From contig JAYQIQ010000004.1 in the NCBI GenBank assembly GCA_038141705.1, forward strand, positions 1,116,001-1,180,000: a DNA stretch of 64,000 nucleotides. The letters are read 5' to 3'. The position numbers were made by a program, and so were the translations under genes. Source of the stretch: Eutrophomonas brisbanensis. GTDB lineage: Bacteria > Pseudomonadota > Gammaproteobacteria > Burkholderiales > Eutrophovitaceae. Every line of letters begins with the position of its first letter. Positions within the stretch are counted from its first letter, which is position 1. Of the stretch, positions 54,778 through 63,495 are shown piece after piece. The notes beneath the pieces were generated by a model that was not told the origin of the DNA, made no database searches, and was given only the letters and a program-made list of their open reading frames with translations.

Positions 54778-55754
54778 ATTCGATCGAATACTTTACGAAC
54801 GCGATCCCAGGTATAGGGGGTTCTTAGCCGCTCGGGGGGGATAGGCACTAGGCCTGCGTCTCGATCTTCGGCCAGGACGAATCTAAAAACATAGTCAGGG
54901 GCAGCTCCCATTCGGATATCGCTCGCAACTAACTTCCCATCAATTTTTCGGAGCTCTAAAAATCCGTGAGAGAACCACCGCAAACGATTCAAGCTTTCGC
55001 TTTGCGTTAATACGTCGTAGAAGTGATTGCCAGAAGGAAACGACGCAAACTTAATCCCGTTATCACTGTTTAAGAAAGAGTAGTAGCCCTCGAGGTATTG
55101 ATCCCCATCCATCACTACTACTCTCCAAGCCAACGTATTGAACGGAGTCGGCACTGAAAAGAAAACAGGTGATTGTATGTCCAAGGAGCTGATCTCTCGG
55201 CGCACTTCATAATCAACAATCGATTTCGCATACCAGGACCATAAAAGATAAATAGAACTGATGATTAGGCCACATGCAACGACTGTATTGCCGCTCTGTC
55301 CTCTCGGTTTTAGTAGTACGTAGATTGTGGAGATAAATAACGGAATCGAGTACAACGGGTCGATGATAAAAATTGTCGACCACATCAACGGTGGCGCAAC
55401 GATCGGCCAAAAAAGTTGTGTCCCGTAAATGGTATGGGCATCTAGAATTGGATGCGTCACGAGGCTGAGAGCGATTACGAGAAACCATCTAAGGCGTTGA
55501 GTCCTGACCCCATCAAATATCTGACACGCAAGCAACCACAAAAAAAATGCGGCCGGTACTAAAACCAAAAGAGAGTGGGAAAATCCTCGATGCCTCGTAA
55601 AATTATCTACCGGATCTTGGTATGAAATTAGTACATCGAGGTCCGGGAGCGTACCCAATATCCCACCGACAATTGCAGCTGAGCGTCTATGTTGTTTTGG
55701 AGCGCATGCTGCGCCAACAGTGGCCCCTAGAGCTAATTGCGTTAACGAGTCCAA
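54774..55754 (-). CDS. Membrane-bound metal-dependent hydrolase (YdjM/YbcI, DUF457 family)
   Basis: The 326 residues begin MDSLTQLALGATVGAACAPK and include the family signatures GGILGTLPDLDVLISYQDPV, TRHRGFSHSLLVLVPAAFFL and SLVTHPILDAHTIYGTQLFW, with histidines and aspartates placed as a metal site. Several membrane segments follow (STIFIIDPLYSIPLFISTIY, GLIISSIYLLWSWYAKSIVD). The C-terminal 120 residues are soluble. The physiological role is unknown; E. coli YdjM is LexA-controlled, but no LexA box was sought here. Confidence 0.88.
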   Translation of the reverse strand: MDSLTQLALGATVGAACAPKQHRRSAAIVGGILGTLPDLDVLISYQDPVDNFTRHRGFSHSLLVLVPAAFFLWLLACQIFDGVRTQRLRWFLVIALSLVTHPILDAHTIYGTQLFWPIVAPPLMWSTIFIIDPLYSIPLFISTIYVLLKPRGQSGNTVVACGLIISSIYLLWSWYAKSIVDYEVRREISSLDIQSPVFFSVPTPFNTLAWRVVVMDGDQYLEGYYSFLNSDNGIKFASFPSGNHFYDVLTQSESLNRLRWFSHGFLELRKIDGKLVASDIRMGAAPDYVFRFVLAEDRDAGLVPIPPERLRTPYTWDRVRKVFDRI

Positions 55755-55787
55755 AAGCTTAAAAAATTACAAAATGAACCCGATAAT

Positions 55788-57173
55788 CTAAACTGAAAAT
55801 ATCTTCCCAGGGTTCATAATGTTATGGGGATCAAGCGCTTTTTTTATCTCCCGCATAACCGATACTCCCTCGCCGTGTTCTGCGGTTAGGAACTTCATCT
55901 TCCCAAGACCGATGCCGTGCTCGCCTGTGCAAGTGCCATCGAGCGCAAGCGCTCTCATAACGAGACGATCATTTAAGCGCTCTGCTTCTTCCATTTCCTT
56001 CTTGTCGTCACGATTGATTAAGAAACCAAGGTGAAAATTTCCATCCCCGACATGACCAACAAGCGGAGCGATGAGAAAGCTTTCTTTCAAGTCTTTCTTT
56101 GTTTCAATGATACATTCAGCTAACTTTGAAATTGGCACACAAACATCGGTTGCCCAAATTTCCGCACCTGGCCTGAGCGATTTTGTGGCGTAGGTTACAT
56201 CATGTCTCGCTGCCCAGAGCTTATTTCGTTCTTCCGCTTTTGTGGTCCATTTAAACTCCCCGCCGGAGTTTTCTTCCGCAATGGCTTGTACCAGTTCAGC
56301 TTGCTCTTGCACCCCGGTTTCACTCCCGTGGAACTCGAGAAAGAGTGTGTCCTTGACGGGGTAGTCCAGCTTGGAGAATTGGTTGACCGCATTCATTTGC
56401 ACGTCGTCGAGAAGCTCAATTCGTGCGACTGGAATTCCTAATTGTATAGTTTGAATAACAGTGTCGATCGCCCCCTCAAGGGAGTCAAACGAACAAACCG
56501 CTGATGCCATAGACTCAGGTACGCCATACAGTCTTAGTGTGACCTCAGTGATAATTCCAAGCGTTCCCTCAGATCCAACAAAGATTCGCGTTAAATCGTA
56601 GCCAGCTGCTGATTTTCTTGCACGTCTTGATGTCCTTATAATTCGACCGTCCGCAAGTACGACCGTGAGAGCTAGGACGTTCTCCCGCATTGTCCCATAT
56701 CGAACCGCATTGGTACCTGATGCGCGAGTCGCTGCCATACCTCCTAGTGAAGCATCTGCGCCAGGATCAATTGGAAAAAAAAGCCCTAAATCTTTTATGT
56801 GCTCATTAAGTTGTTTTCGGGTGACTCGGGCTTGAACCGTGCAATCGAGATCTTCTTGACTCACCCTGAGCACTTGATCCATGTTCATCAGATCGACAAC
56901 GCCGCCACCTCTGTGTGGGATGACATTCCCCTCGAGGCAAGTACCGGTCCCATACGCGATCACGGGAATATTGTGCCGAGCGCATACCTTTACGATTTCT
57001 GACACTTCTTCATTTGTCTTGGGGAATACCACGGCGTCTGGTCTATGGGGGTGGTGCCACGACTCGTCTTTGCCATGTGTGTCTCTTACATTGGGGTTGG
57101 TTGAAACCCTGTCACCCAAAAGTGCAACCAGTTCATCCACAGCCGTTTGAATTTTTTCTGCAACTTGGGTCAT
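55788..57173 (-). CDS. FAD-linked oxidase, D-lactate dehydrogenase (cytochrome)/GlcD type
   Basis: The 461 residues oxidise a 2-hydroxy acid at the membrane or in the cytosol, with electrons to cytochrome or quinone. The PCMH-type FAD domain has IPVIAYGTGTCLEGNVIPHR, GADASLGGMAATRASGTNAV and YDLTRIFVGSEGTLGIITEV. The C-terminal cap contains APLVGHVGDGNFHLGFLINR (histidine-rich substrate site) and DGTCTGEHGIGLGKMKFL. The tail LDPHNIMNPGKIF is typical. D-lactate or glycolate are candidates; the exact substrate is open. Confidence 0.9.
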   Translation of the reverse strand: MTQVAEKIQTAVDELVALLGDRVSTNPNVRDTHGKDESWHHPHRPDAVVFPKTNEEVSEIVKVCARHNIPVIAYGTGTCLEGNVIPHRGGGVVDLMNMDQVLRVSQEDLDCTVQARVTRKQLNEHIKDLGLFFPIDPGADASLGGMAATRASGTNAVRYGTMRENVLALTVVLADGRIIRTSRRARKSAAGYDLTRIFVGSEGTLGIITEVTLRLYGVPESMASAVCSFDSLEGAIDTVIQTIQLGIPVARIELLDDVQMNAVNQFSKLDYPVKDTLFLEFHGSETGVQEQAELVQAIAEENSGGEFKWTTKAEERNKLWAARHDVTYATKSLRPGAEIWATDVCVPISKLAECIIETKKDLKESFLIAPLVGHVGDGNFHLGFLINRDDKKEMEEAERLNDRLVMRALALDGTCTGEHGIGLGKMKFLTAEHGEGVSVMREIKKALDPHNIMNPGKIFSV

Positions 57174-57234
57174 TCTTGATCCCTACTTAGTAAATAAATT
57201 GAAGTGTGTTCACGACTAGTTTATACAAGTTCAA

Positions 57235-57585
57235 CTAAGTCGTTAGCGTTTGCTCGTATCTTTTCAAATCGAGTCCTACAATTACGTTTCCTCGCCGATC
57301 AATAATAACCGGACGTTTGATCGCTGAGGGATTTTCCACAAGCAGGTCGATAACCTTTTTTGCATCGAGATTGTTTTTCTTCGATGGATCAATTTTTCGC
57401 CAAGTTGTGCCCCGCGTGTTAAGTAATATTTCCCAGCCAACCTTTTCGCACCAGGTCTTCAGGTCTTCCGACTTTGGATTTTGTTTTTTGTAGTCGATGA
57501 ACTCGTATTCAACATCATTCTCATTGAGCCAATTGAATGCTTTCTTCATCGTGTCACAGTTTTTTATTCCATAGATTTTGATCAT
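57235..57585 (-). CDS. ArsC/Spx-like (YffB) thioredoxin-fold protein
   Basis: The 116 residues from ATG 57585 begin MIKIYGIKNCDTMKKAFNWL, where CDTMKKA is the YffB-type active-site motif with a single N-terminal cysteine. LLNTRGTTWRKIDPSKKNNL and PSAIKRPVIIDRRGNVIVGL (cis-proline) follow. These relate to arsenate reductase but are usually of unknown substrate, possibly glutathione-dependent. The start overlaps the stop of the enolase-superfamily gene by 4 bases. Confidence 0.9.
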   Translation of the reverse strand: MIKIYGIKNCDTMKKAFNWLNENDVEYEFIDYKKQNPKSEDLKTWCEKVGWEILLNTRGTTWRKIDPSKKNNLDAKKVIDLLVENPSAIKRPVIIDRRGNVIVGLDLKRYEQTLTT

Positions 57586-58670
57586 AGGGAGTATTTTTTG
57601 ACTGCTGCTTCGTTCCATTCAATTCCATTCCCTGGTCTAGATGGGGTGATTGCAAATCCATCCTTGATCTCCAGCGGATCCTTCATTACCGCAGCACCCC
57701 AATCCATGTACTCGAGCCAATGCCGAGTGGGTGATACCGATAACAAGTGGCAACTAAATTCTGGAAACAAATGACTAGATAGATCAACGGCATTGACTTC
57801 AGCAAGTGCGGCAGCCTTCATCCAGCCGGTAACTCCGCCGATACGTTGGACATCTGGCATATAAAAATCGCCAGCTCCAGCCTGAAGCGCTTTTTGCATC
57901 TCCAGGCTATTCAGTAGATTTTCTCCGATTTGCAAAGGCGTGCGTACTCTGCTCCGTATCTTTGCACACCCCTCGTAATCATCGTGTCGGATTGGGTCTT
58001 CAATCCAATACAAACCTTCCTCGTCGAGGATTTCTCCTCGATAAATTGATTCATTCACTGTGAGCGACTGGTTGAAATCGGCCATGAGTTTAATGTCATC
58101 TCCAATTGTTTCTTTGACAGCGCGCACCGCTGCAAGATCAGCCTTGAAGTCTGGTCGGCCGATTCTCATTTTCACTCCAGTGAATCCGCCATCTTGAAGT
58201 AGCTCTCTCGCGATCTTCGGTAGCGTCTCTGGAGTTTCGTTCGTCCAGAGACCACAACTGTTGTAAGCGGGAATCGGAGTGGGTTTTCCACCTAACATTG
58301 TGGCAAGGGGGAGGCCGTTTGCTTTTGAAGCGACGTCCCAAGCTGCCATATCAATCCCGGCGATTACTTGTCCGAGGATTCCATGTGCGTCATAAATTGT
58401 GAAGTGCTTCCGAAGTTTTCGATCAATATCGAAAGGGGAGACCTCGTCACCTTCAACTAATTGTGCTACTGCGCTGAAACATTCTACGGTGGGCTTCAAC
58501 ATGGTCTGCGAGAAGGCGAACAGATAGGCGTGTCCAATGATCCCTTGATTTGTCTCAAGATCAATTAATACCAGAGCGGCCTTGTCGATTGCGCCGCTCG
58601 CGGGTCTTGGTGGATATTTAATTGGGCTTGCAACTGCTCTCGCGGTCAAACCGGTAATCTTTATCGTCAT
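57582..58670 (-). CDS. Mandelate racemase/muconate lactonizing (enolase superfamily) enzyme
   Basis: The 362 residues contain the capping domain and a TIM barrel. Metal ligands appear as D in LMADFNQSLT, E in LYWIEDPIRHDD and E in PLQIGENLLN. The base side has GVKMRIGRPDFK (K-x-R instead of the usual K-x-K), D in FYMPDVQRIGGVTGW, H in LSSHLFPEFSCH, and E in HWLEYMDWG. This set resembles mandelate racemase subgroup enzymes acting on hydroxy acids. The frame is intact. It overlaps the ArsC-like gene. Confidence 0.88.
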   Translation of the reverse strand: MTIKITGLTARAVASPIKYPPRPASGAIDKAALVLIDLETNQGIIGHAYLFAFSQTMLKPTVECFSAVAQLVEGDEVSPFDIDRKLRKHFTIYDAHGILGQVIAGIDMAAWDVASKANGLPLATMLGGKPTPIPAYNSCGLWTNETPETLPKIARELLQDGGFTGVKMRIGRPDFKADLAAVRAVKETIGDDIKLMADFNQSLTVNESIYRGEILDEEGLYWIEDPIRHDDYEGCAKIRSRVRTPLQIGENLLNSLEMQKALQAGAGDFYMPDVQRIGGVTGWMKAAALAEVNAVDLSSHLFPEFSCHLLSVSPTRHWLEYMDWGAAVMKDPLEIKDGFAITPSRPGNGIEWNEAAVKKYSL

Positions 58671-58711
58671 GTTCTGTTCCTAATGATTTAAAACCAAAAA
58701 TTGTTATTCGA

Positions 58712-59647
58712 TTAAATTTGCGCTTCTGGCGGTCTTCCATTCTCGTATAGTTTCAATGCTGCGTAGACAAAGTTATTTGCTGGAGTAGCAATTCCGAGCT
58801 CTTTGCCTAAATTTTTAATGTTGCCCGCGAGCCACGGTAGCTCTAATCGGTAGCCTCTCCTAAGATCTCCACACATCGATGCAACCATCGTTTCTGGATA
58901 GCCATCGATAATATCCATTTGTTTTTCAATTACCCCGTTTCCGAACGCGATACCCTTGCCCGCAGCAATCTCTAAAACCTCTTGGAGCACGGATTGCAAG
59001 AGCGCGCGTGTGTCAGGGTCCCTGCGGATAGGCCCTATGGGCATTCGACATAACGCAGTCATTGATGACATTGTCACTAACCGAATGTATTTTTCCCAAA
59101 TTGCTACTTTAATGTCTGATTTAAGGTCAGCATCGATCTTGGATTTTTTGCACGCTTCATACAACGCCTCAGTTCGGGCTGAATTTGATCCATCCAATTC
59201 ACCGAAGTACAACGCAGCCATCGTTCCGTTATGACGAATTACTCCTGGTTCCTCAATTAGCGCCGCAATATTCGCAACACCTCCGATGACTCGCTCACGT
59301 CCAAATTTTCTGATCATGAGTTCTTCGGCAAGCACTCCGTTTTGAAAAGAGACTAAACCTGTGTTTGGACCCAAGAGGGGCAATGCAGCGTCGATCGCAT
59401 CCTCCGTCGACCAAAGTTTTACCGCGATCATCACTAAATCTACTGGGCCTATCTCTTTGGTATTTTCAAAGTAGTTTCCATTCTTTAAACGGATATCACC
59501 CAAAGAGGAACGGATTTCTAGTCCTTTATTTTTCATTGCAGCTAAGTGCTCTCCACGAGCAATGAAAGAGACGTCATAGCCCCCTTCGTGCAATCGAGCA
59601 CCAAAATATCCGCCGACGCCACCCGTTCCGATCACTGCAACTCTCAT
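58712..59647 (-). CDS. 2-dehydropantoate 2-reductase family protein
   Basis: The 311 residues have the NADP loop VIGTGGVGGYFGARLHEGGY, the second domain with VKLWSTEDAIDAALPLLGPN, and the catalytic-lysine region WEKYIRLVTMSSMTALC. PETMVASMCGDLRRGYRLEL and LPWLAGNIKNLGKELGIATP are family traits. PanE reduces ketopantoate in pantothenate synthesis, but this gene lies next to hydroxy-acid and racemase-like enzymes, so it may serve a catabolic reductase function; the true panE may lie elsewhere. Confidence 0.85.
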   Translation of the reverse strand: MRVAVIGTGGVGGYFGARLHEGGYDVSFIARGEHLAAMKNKGLEIRSSLGDIRLKNGNYFENTKEIGPVDLVMIAVKLWSTEDAIDAALPLLGPNTGLVSFQNGVLAEELMIRKFGRERVIGGVANIAALIEEPGVIRHNGTMAALYFGELDGSNSARTEALYEACKKSKIDADLKSDIKVAIWEKYIRLVTMSSMTALCRMPIGPIRRDPDTRALLQSVLQEVLEIAAGKGIAFGNGVIEKQMDIIDGYPETMVASMCGDLRRGYRLELPWLAGNIKNLGKELGIATPANNFVYAALKLYENGRPPEAQI

Positions 59648-59736
59648 ATTTTTTGCCTCATTCGCATTTTTATACTAATTAAAAAAGTTATTTGAATGAG
59701 TACAATTATAGTTTGTGTAAAAAAGATTGATCTAAT

Positions 59737-60929
59737 ATGAATAACTTATCCAACGCTCGTCATATGGATCTGGCGCGATTGGCGAAAAGACTCGACAACA
59801 TTGAGCCGTTCTATGTCGTCCAGGTGATCACTCGGGCGATTGAATTAGAGGCGCAGGGGAAAAGCTTTATCAATCTGGCGGTGGGAGAACCAGATTTTCC
59901 CACACCCCAACCGATAGTAGATGCGGCGGTTGCGGCCTTGAAAAGTGACAGGATGAGGTACTCACCATCGCTGGGCTCAGATGCATTGCGCCAGGCGTTA
60001 TCCAATTGGTACCAGTCGAGGTACGCGGTAGACGTACCTGCTGAACGTATCGCAGTTACTAGTGGGGCTTCCGGTGCGTTGTTACTGACGATGGGGATGG
60101 TGATCTCGGAGGGGGATGAGGTTCTGATGCCGGATCCCAGCTATCCGTGTAATCGACATTTCGTGTCGACAATGGGAGGTAGTGCGAGGTTGATTCCCGT
60201 CGGAGCTGAAACGGATTATCAATTAACGTCTCTTTTAGTTGAGCAAAATTGGACCGAACGAACCGTTGGGGTCATGGTAGCGAGCCCATCAAATCCGACT
60301 GGTACTCTCATGGATCATGATGAGCTGCAAAAAATTGTTGAATTCGTAAGAGGAAGAGGCGGAGTCGTTATTGTTGATGAAATTTATCATGGTTTGAGTT
60401 ATGACGGACAAGTGCGAACGGCGTTAGATATTTCGGATGACGTTTTTGTTATAAACAGTTTTTCAAAGTACTTTGCGATGACCGGTTGGCGCTTGGGTTG
60501 GGCTGTTATGCCCGAGGGTTACGTAGAGCACTTTGAGAAATTGGCGCAAAACCTCTATATCTCGAACTCAGATGTTGCGCAACGTGCGGCGCTTTCGGCA
60601 TTTGATCCAGAGACAATAGAGGAAGCCGAAAAGAATCGTTCACGGTACAAAGCGCAGAGAGACTTTTGCTGCCAGCCTTGAGAGACTTGGGTTTTAAAAT
60701 TCCCGTTGAGCCTAGTGGTGCGTTTTATATCTACGCGGATTGTACGAATTTCACGAATGATAGTTATTCGTTCTCTCACGATGTTCTAGAAAAAGCTGGG
60801 GTTGCAATAGCTCCAGGCCTTGATTTTGGAGATCATCGCGCTAACGAGCATGTGAGATTTTCTTACCCTAAACCGATTCCAGTCCTACAAGAGGGGATTC
60901 GAAGGCTAAAAGAATTTACGAGTAAGTAG
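59737..60929 (+). CDS. Pyridoxal-phosphate aminotransferase (class I/II), interrupted
   Basis: About 396 residues. The N-terminus FINLAVGEPDFPTPQPIVDA and the ASGALLLTMGMVISEGDEVL segment fit aspartate/branched-chain type aminotransferases. VASPSNPTGTLMDHDEL and VDEIYHGLSYDG carry PLP-contact residues. The Schiff-base lysine is in INSFSKYFAMTGWRLGW. The frame breaks near 60668 at a T-run and continues as RDLGFKIPVEPSGAFYIYAD and HVRFSYPKPIPVLQEGIRRL. One base is missing. The amino acid partner is unknown. Confidence 0.9.
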
Positions 60930-60977
60930 TTTGGAACGTTTTTAAAAGTAATTTTTAATCGAATAATCGGGAAGTGT

Positions 60978-61841
60978 ATGGCTGATTTTATGGTGGGTAT
61001 GACCCGTTCGACTGTTAAGGCGAACGGAATTCGTTTTAATGTATGGGTTGGCGGTAGTGGCCCAGCGCTTGTTCTTTTGCATGGATATCCGCAGACGGGA
61101 CAGATGTGGCACAAGATGACGCCCGAGCTGATGCAAAAATTCACAGTGATTGTTCCAGATTTGCGAGGGTACGGTGATTCGGAAAAGCCGAAGATGGGGT
61201 TCGATAAGAAAACAATGGCCCGGGATATTGTGCTTCTGGCTGAAGCATTGGGGCATAAAGAGTTTTATCTTATGGGTCACGACCGGGGCGCGAGAGTTGC
61301 TCATAGATTGACCTTGGATTACCCGGATGTGGTTCGAAAGCTCGTAGTACTAGATATTGTGCCAACGCATACCTTATTCAGTCGCACGGGCCGTGAACTT
61401 GCGGCTGCGTATTGGCATTGGTTTTACTTTCAGGCTCCCGATCTGCCTGAGATTATGATTCAGAATAGCGCAGAACCATTTTTACAGACAATGTTCCGAT
61501 CTTTGAGCTGGTGTCCTGAGGCGATAGACGATGAGTTGTTTCTTGAGTACCTGAGGGCGTTCCTATTGCCAGGGACCATTCGATGCACCTTGGAGGACTA
61601 CCGGCAAGCCGCTACGGTTGACTTTGACGATGACGAGAAAGACCTGGGAACTAAAATATCATGCCCGGTCTATAGTATTTGGGGTCAGTTTGGCAAGATG
61701 GATTCGATGTTTGATGTCTTGCAAACATGGCGCGAAAAGGCAACTGACGTGAGAGGCAAAGCGCTTCCTTGCGGTCATTTTATTCCAGAAGAGGTTCCCG
61801 ATTTGTTGCTGGATGAGGTTTTACCGTTCTTCCACAAGTAA
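60978..61841 (+). CDS. Alpha/beta hydrolase, fluoroacetate/haloacetate dehalogenase-like
   Basis: The 287 residues are intact. HGYPQTGQMWHKMTPELMQK provides the HGYPQ oxyanion region. The nucleophile elbow is LMGHDRGARVAHRLTLDYPD, with Asp in GHDRG instead of Ser, plus the R in DRGxR used to bind the carboxylate. AAYWHWFYFQAPDLPE matches the halide-pocket H-W of fluoroacetate dehalogenases. The C-terminal histidine is CGHFIPEEVPDLL. Epoxide hydrolases share the Asp nucleophile, so dehalogenase activity is inferred, not shown. Confidence 0.88.
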   Translation: MADFMVGMTRSTVKANGIRFNVWVGGSGPALVLLHGYPQTGQMWHKMTPELMQKFTVIVPDLRGYGDSEKPKMGFDKKTMARDIVLLAEALGHKEFYLMGHDRGARVAHRLTLDYPDVVRKLVVLDIVPTHTLFSRTGRELAAAYWHWFYFQAPDLPEIMIQNSAEPFLQTMFRSLSWCPEAIDDELFLEYLRAFLLPGTIRCTLEDYRQAATVDFDDDEKDLGTKISCPVYSIWGQFGKMDSMFDVLQTWREKATDVRGKALPCGHFIPEEVPDLLLDEVLPFFHK

Positions 61842-61875
61842 TCGAAAATCTCCATTTCAGAGTTTCGGGGGTTCA

Positions 61876-62754
61876 ATGAAGTTTTTACACATCATCTTTT
61901 TATGTTCGTTCTTGTGTATCTCATCAGCGAGTGCGCAAGTAGAGAAGGGCGAGCGTAAGCAGGAAGAGACTTTCACTGACCTTGAGTCTGGGAAGGGGAT
62001 GCTTGACCCTGAAAACCTGAGTAGCTTAGTTCAGCGTGGAGATGTGCGGGCGATGAATAATGTCGGCTTGCTCTGGGCTAAGGGATTCGACGGAAAGCAA
62101 AGCTTTGAGGAAGCGGTGAAGTGGTGGAACGCCGCTGCGCTCCGAGGTTATGCGGTCGCAATGAACAATCTCGGTATGGCCTACGCAAATGGCCACGGAG
62201 TTGAGAAAGATATTAAGCAGGCATTTGATTGGTGGTTGCAGTCTGCGATGGCCGGAAACGCTTGGGCAATGAACTCGGTAGGCGATTGTTATGAAACTGG
62301 TGAAGGAGTCGTGAAAGACTATGTGCTTGCCATGTCTTGGTACCAAACCGCTGCTGATGCTGGCGATCCTCTAGCTCACTTTAATGTCGGTGCGCTATAC
62401 CAATCAGGGCGTGGCGTTACCACAAGTTCTGTTGAGGCTTTTAGTTGGTTTGAGAGGGGGGCATTTTTAGGCGACCCTTTTTCAATGCAGGCTCTGGCAA
62501 GGATTTATCGAGATGGAGACGGGCAGCCTGCCGACCTCGTGGAGGCGCTAGCTTGGTATGAGGTTTCGCTCAAGCGGTTTAAGGCGCATGACGAGGGTGA
62601 TATTCGGATCAGTAAAGCGGAGTCTGCAGAGTTGTCCGCTCAACTGTCTCAAGACGATCGTAAGCTTGCTGCTGAGCGAGCGGATTTTCTCACCAATTTG
62701 ACTAGGCCGGCTCAGGATCAGCAAGCATTGGAAGAGGGTGAGTCTCGGATTTAA
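61876..62754 (+). CDS. Exported Sel1-repeat protein
   Basis: From ATG 61876 a signal peptide reads MKFLHIIFLCSFLCISSASA. Five Sel1-like tetratrico-type repeats follow, each about 36 residues, with motifs AMNNLGMAYANGHGVEKDIK, AMNSVGDCYETGEGVVKDYV and HFNVGALYQSGRGVTTSSVE. The last is MQALARIYRDGDGQPADLVE. Sel1 repeats form a solenoid for protein contacts, often in the periplasm or at envelope complexes. The partner is unknown. It is followed closely by a HELVH protein. Confidence 0.9.
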   Translation: MKFLHIIFLCSFLCISSASAQVEKGERKQEETFTDLESGKGMLDPENLSSLVQRGDVRAMNNVGLLWAKGFDGKQSFEEAVKWWNAAALRGYAVAMNNLGMAYANGHGVEKDIKQAFDWWLQSAMAGNAWAMNSVGDCYETGEGVVKDYVLAMSWYQTAADAGDPLAHFNVGALYQSGRGVTTSSVEAFSWFERGAFLGDPFSMQALARIYRDGDGQPADLVEALAWYEVSLKRFKAHDEGDIRISKAESAELSAQLSQDDRKLAAERADFLTNLTRPAQDQQALEEGESRI

Positions 62755-63346
62755 GGATCGTGTTGAAGTCAAAGACATTCTTCGGGGTATGTGCTGGGCT
62801 CTCGTTTATTTTTTCGGGTTTTGTTTTGCTGGGGCTGAAGATGGAGATGCATCTGGGGCACTAAATTCCGGGGGATATAAGAATTACCCTGAAGGTGAAA
62901 AAACATCCATCAGTTTATTCCTTGGCAAACCGGATCGGATACCAATGAATGCTCTTTTGGTGGATTTACTCGATGCGATAAACTTTATCTCGAAATACAA
63001 GATCCCCAACTTCCTGCCTAACGTACAGTTTGTCCCTAGTGAAGTGGTTGAGGCTTACGCCTGTGGAAAACCTTGCAAAGCCTTGGCTGTTTATCGAGCT
63101 GGAGAGGGAGTCTACATCAACGAAGAAATGAACCCCGAAACAAATGTGTTTGCGCGCTCAGTGTTGCTTCATGAGTTGGTTCATTTTGTTCAGGATATAA
63201 ATCGTGAGCTTGCATCGGTTCGCGATTGCGAACGTTGGTACAGGAGAGAGCAAGAGGCCTACGCAATACAAAAACGTTTCCTTGAGATGATTGGTAGTCA
63301 AATCAGGGTAGCCTATTCAGCAGGGGATGCGTGTCCGGGTGAGTGA
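62738..63346 (+). CDS. Exported DUF6647-like protein with HELVH motif
   Basis: The 202 residues contain SVLLHELVHFVQDINRELAS, a HExxH zinc-protease-like motif, about residues 140-160. CERWYRREQEAYAIQKRFLE follows, with a glutamate that could be a third ligand. A hydrophobic N-terminus (CWALVYFFGFCFAGA) looks like a signal. The start is uncertain: GTG at 62738 overlaps the Sel1 gene, and ATG at 62789 gives a tighter signal peptide. The resemblance to DUF6647 is from memory of that motif and is tentative. It may act with the Sel1 protein. Confidence 0.7.
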   Translation: MSLGFKDRVEVKDILRGMCWALVYFFGFCFAGAEDGDASGALNSGGYKNYPEGEKTSISLFLGKPDRIPMNALLVDLLDAINFISKYKIPNFLPNVQFVPSEVVEAYACGKPCKALAVYRAGEGVYINEEMNPETNVFARSVLLHELVHFVQDINRELASVRDCERWYRREQEAYAIQKRFLEMIGSQIRVAYSAGDACPGE

Positions 63347-63495
63347 GCGATAGGATTTCTCGGTCCATCGTTTTCATCAAAATATTAGCAATGTTTATTT
63401 TTATTATCGGTGAATCTCCTAGATAATATCGGCTGGGATTGCCGCACCCGGCGATCATTTGTTTTTATTTCAGTCAAAAACTAGGAATTTTATTG

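Noticed and set aside
63350..63495. Terminator near the GCCG/CGGC pair in the gap before the epoxide hydrolase
   Set aside because: The possible stem is only about four to five pairs and lacks a clean T-run directly after it, so I did not list it.
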